This document shows positions 6,730 through 6,844 of a stretch of DNA of 6,844 nucleotides, piece by piece. Location: positions 1 to 6,844 of the forward strand of contig CALCGO010000123.1 of assembly GCA_937901055.1 (NCBI GenBank), read 5' to 3'. Origin of the DNA: an uncultured Rhodobacterales bacterium (GTDB lineage: Bacteria; Pseudomonadota; Alphaproteobacteria; Rhodobacterales; Rhodobacteraceae). A program made the position numbers and the translations under genes. The notes beneath the pieces were generated by a model, which worked only from the letters and a program-made list of their open reading frames with translations, ran no database searches and was not told the origin of the DNA. Position 1 is the first letter of the stretch. Each line of letters starts with the position of its first letter.

Positions 6730-6734
6730 TCCTT
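6730..6734 (-). promoter_or_regulatory. Ribosome binding site of the reductase, overlapping the upstream stop codon
   Basis: On the - strand TAAGGA combines the stop codon (TAA, 6735-6733) of the upstream gene with the AAGGA Shine-Dalgarno of the reductase, 9 bases before its GTG. This supports translational coupling and identifies the GTG as the true start. Confidence 0.7.
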
Positions 6735-6844
6735 ATTGATGGACGGGCTGTATTTTATCCAATCCCTCTTTCAACCTATCCAGCTCGAGTGCGGACATGG
6801 AAACAGACGTGGCTGCATCCGGGAAAGAGCCATCCATCACCGCC
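6733..6844 (-). CDS. C-terminal tail of an unidentified gene upstream of the reductase (cut by window edge)
   Basis: Reading the - strand from 6843, one frame is open for 36 codons and ends in TAA at 6735-6733. The visible tail contains MDGSFPDAATSVSMS and then a charged stretch likely to form a helix (ALELDRLKEGLDKIQPV). The other frame I checked in full closes earlier, and this stop lies exactly in the ribosome binding site of the reductase, as expected in an operon. The position directly upstream of a VanB-type reductase makes a Rieske oxygenase subunit the leading guess. However, the tail contains no Rieske or mononuclear-iron motif (those lie further toward the N-terminus), so the identity is open. 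Confidence 0.55.
   Translation of the reverse strand, partial: AVMDGSFPDAATSVSMSALELDRLKEGLDKIQPVHQ

Overview
This window looks like a stretch of carbon and amine catabolism genes from a proteobacterium. An alphaproteobacterium, possibly of the Rhodobacterales, is my best guess. That rests on the overall style of the proteins and the mix of moderately GC-rich genes with AT-rich spacers; no marker gene is present to prove it. There is no rRNA, tRNA, CRISPR array, transposase or phage gene.

Left block, + strand (1-3453). The window opens inside a one-polypeptide ATP-dependent dihydroxyacetone kinase (DhaK plus DhaL halves; only the extreme N-terminus is missing). Its stop overlaps the start of a DAO-family FAD oxidoreductase resembling gamma-glutamylputrescine or glycine/D-amino acid oxidases. 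A 218-base spacer follows. It holds a possible 52-residue ORF with its own ribosome binding site, then a small Cupin_3-type protein. The block ends in a hairpin with a nine-T tail at 3571-3596.

Middle block, + strand (3600-5608). This transcription unit has an unusually clear promoter (TTGACA, 18-base spacer, TATAAT). Two overlapping palindromes built from three copies of TATAGAAT lie on the predicted transcription start, which suggests a dedicated repressor. The unit encodes an SDR dehydrogenase of the gluconate 5-dehydrogenase type and, one base later, a glycerol dehydrogenase-like metal-dependent alcohol dehydrogenase. Both have complete catalytic motifs.

Right block, - strand (5761-6844). 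A VanB/phthalate-dioxygenase-reductase type protein (FMN, NAD and C-terminal 2Fe-2S domains) is preceded by the C-terminal tail of another gene, cut by the window edge. The two are tightly coupled: the stop codon of the first is part of the ribosome binding site of the second. The upstream gene is plausibly the oxygenase partner, but its 36 visible residues do not prove this. The 152-base convergent spacer between the middle and right blocks carries overlapping hairpins.

Taken together, the genes could feed a polyol or short sugar through dehydrogenases (SDR, GldA-like) to a ketotriose or ketotetrose that the kinase phosphorylates. The FAD oxidase/cupin pair and the oxygenase reductase suggest amine or methylated-amine substrates nearby. 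This joint pathway is inference. I see no clearly new system; the best leads are the operator-promoter, the kinase-oxidase coupling and the small ORF.
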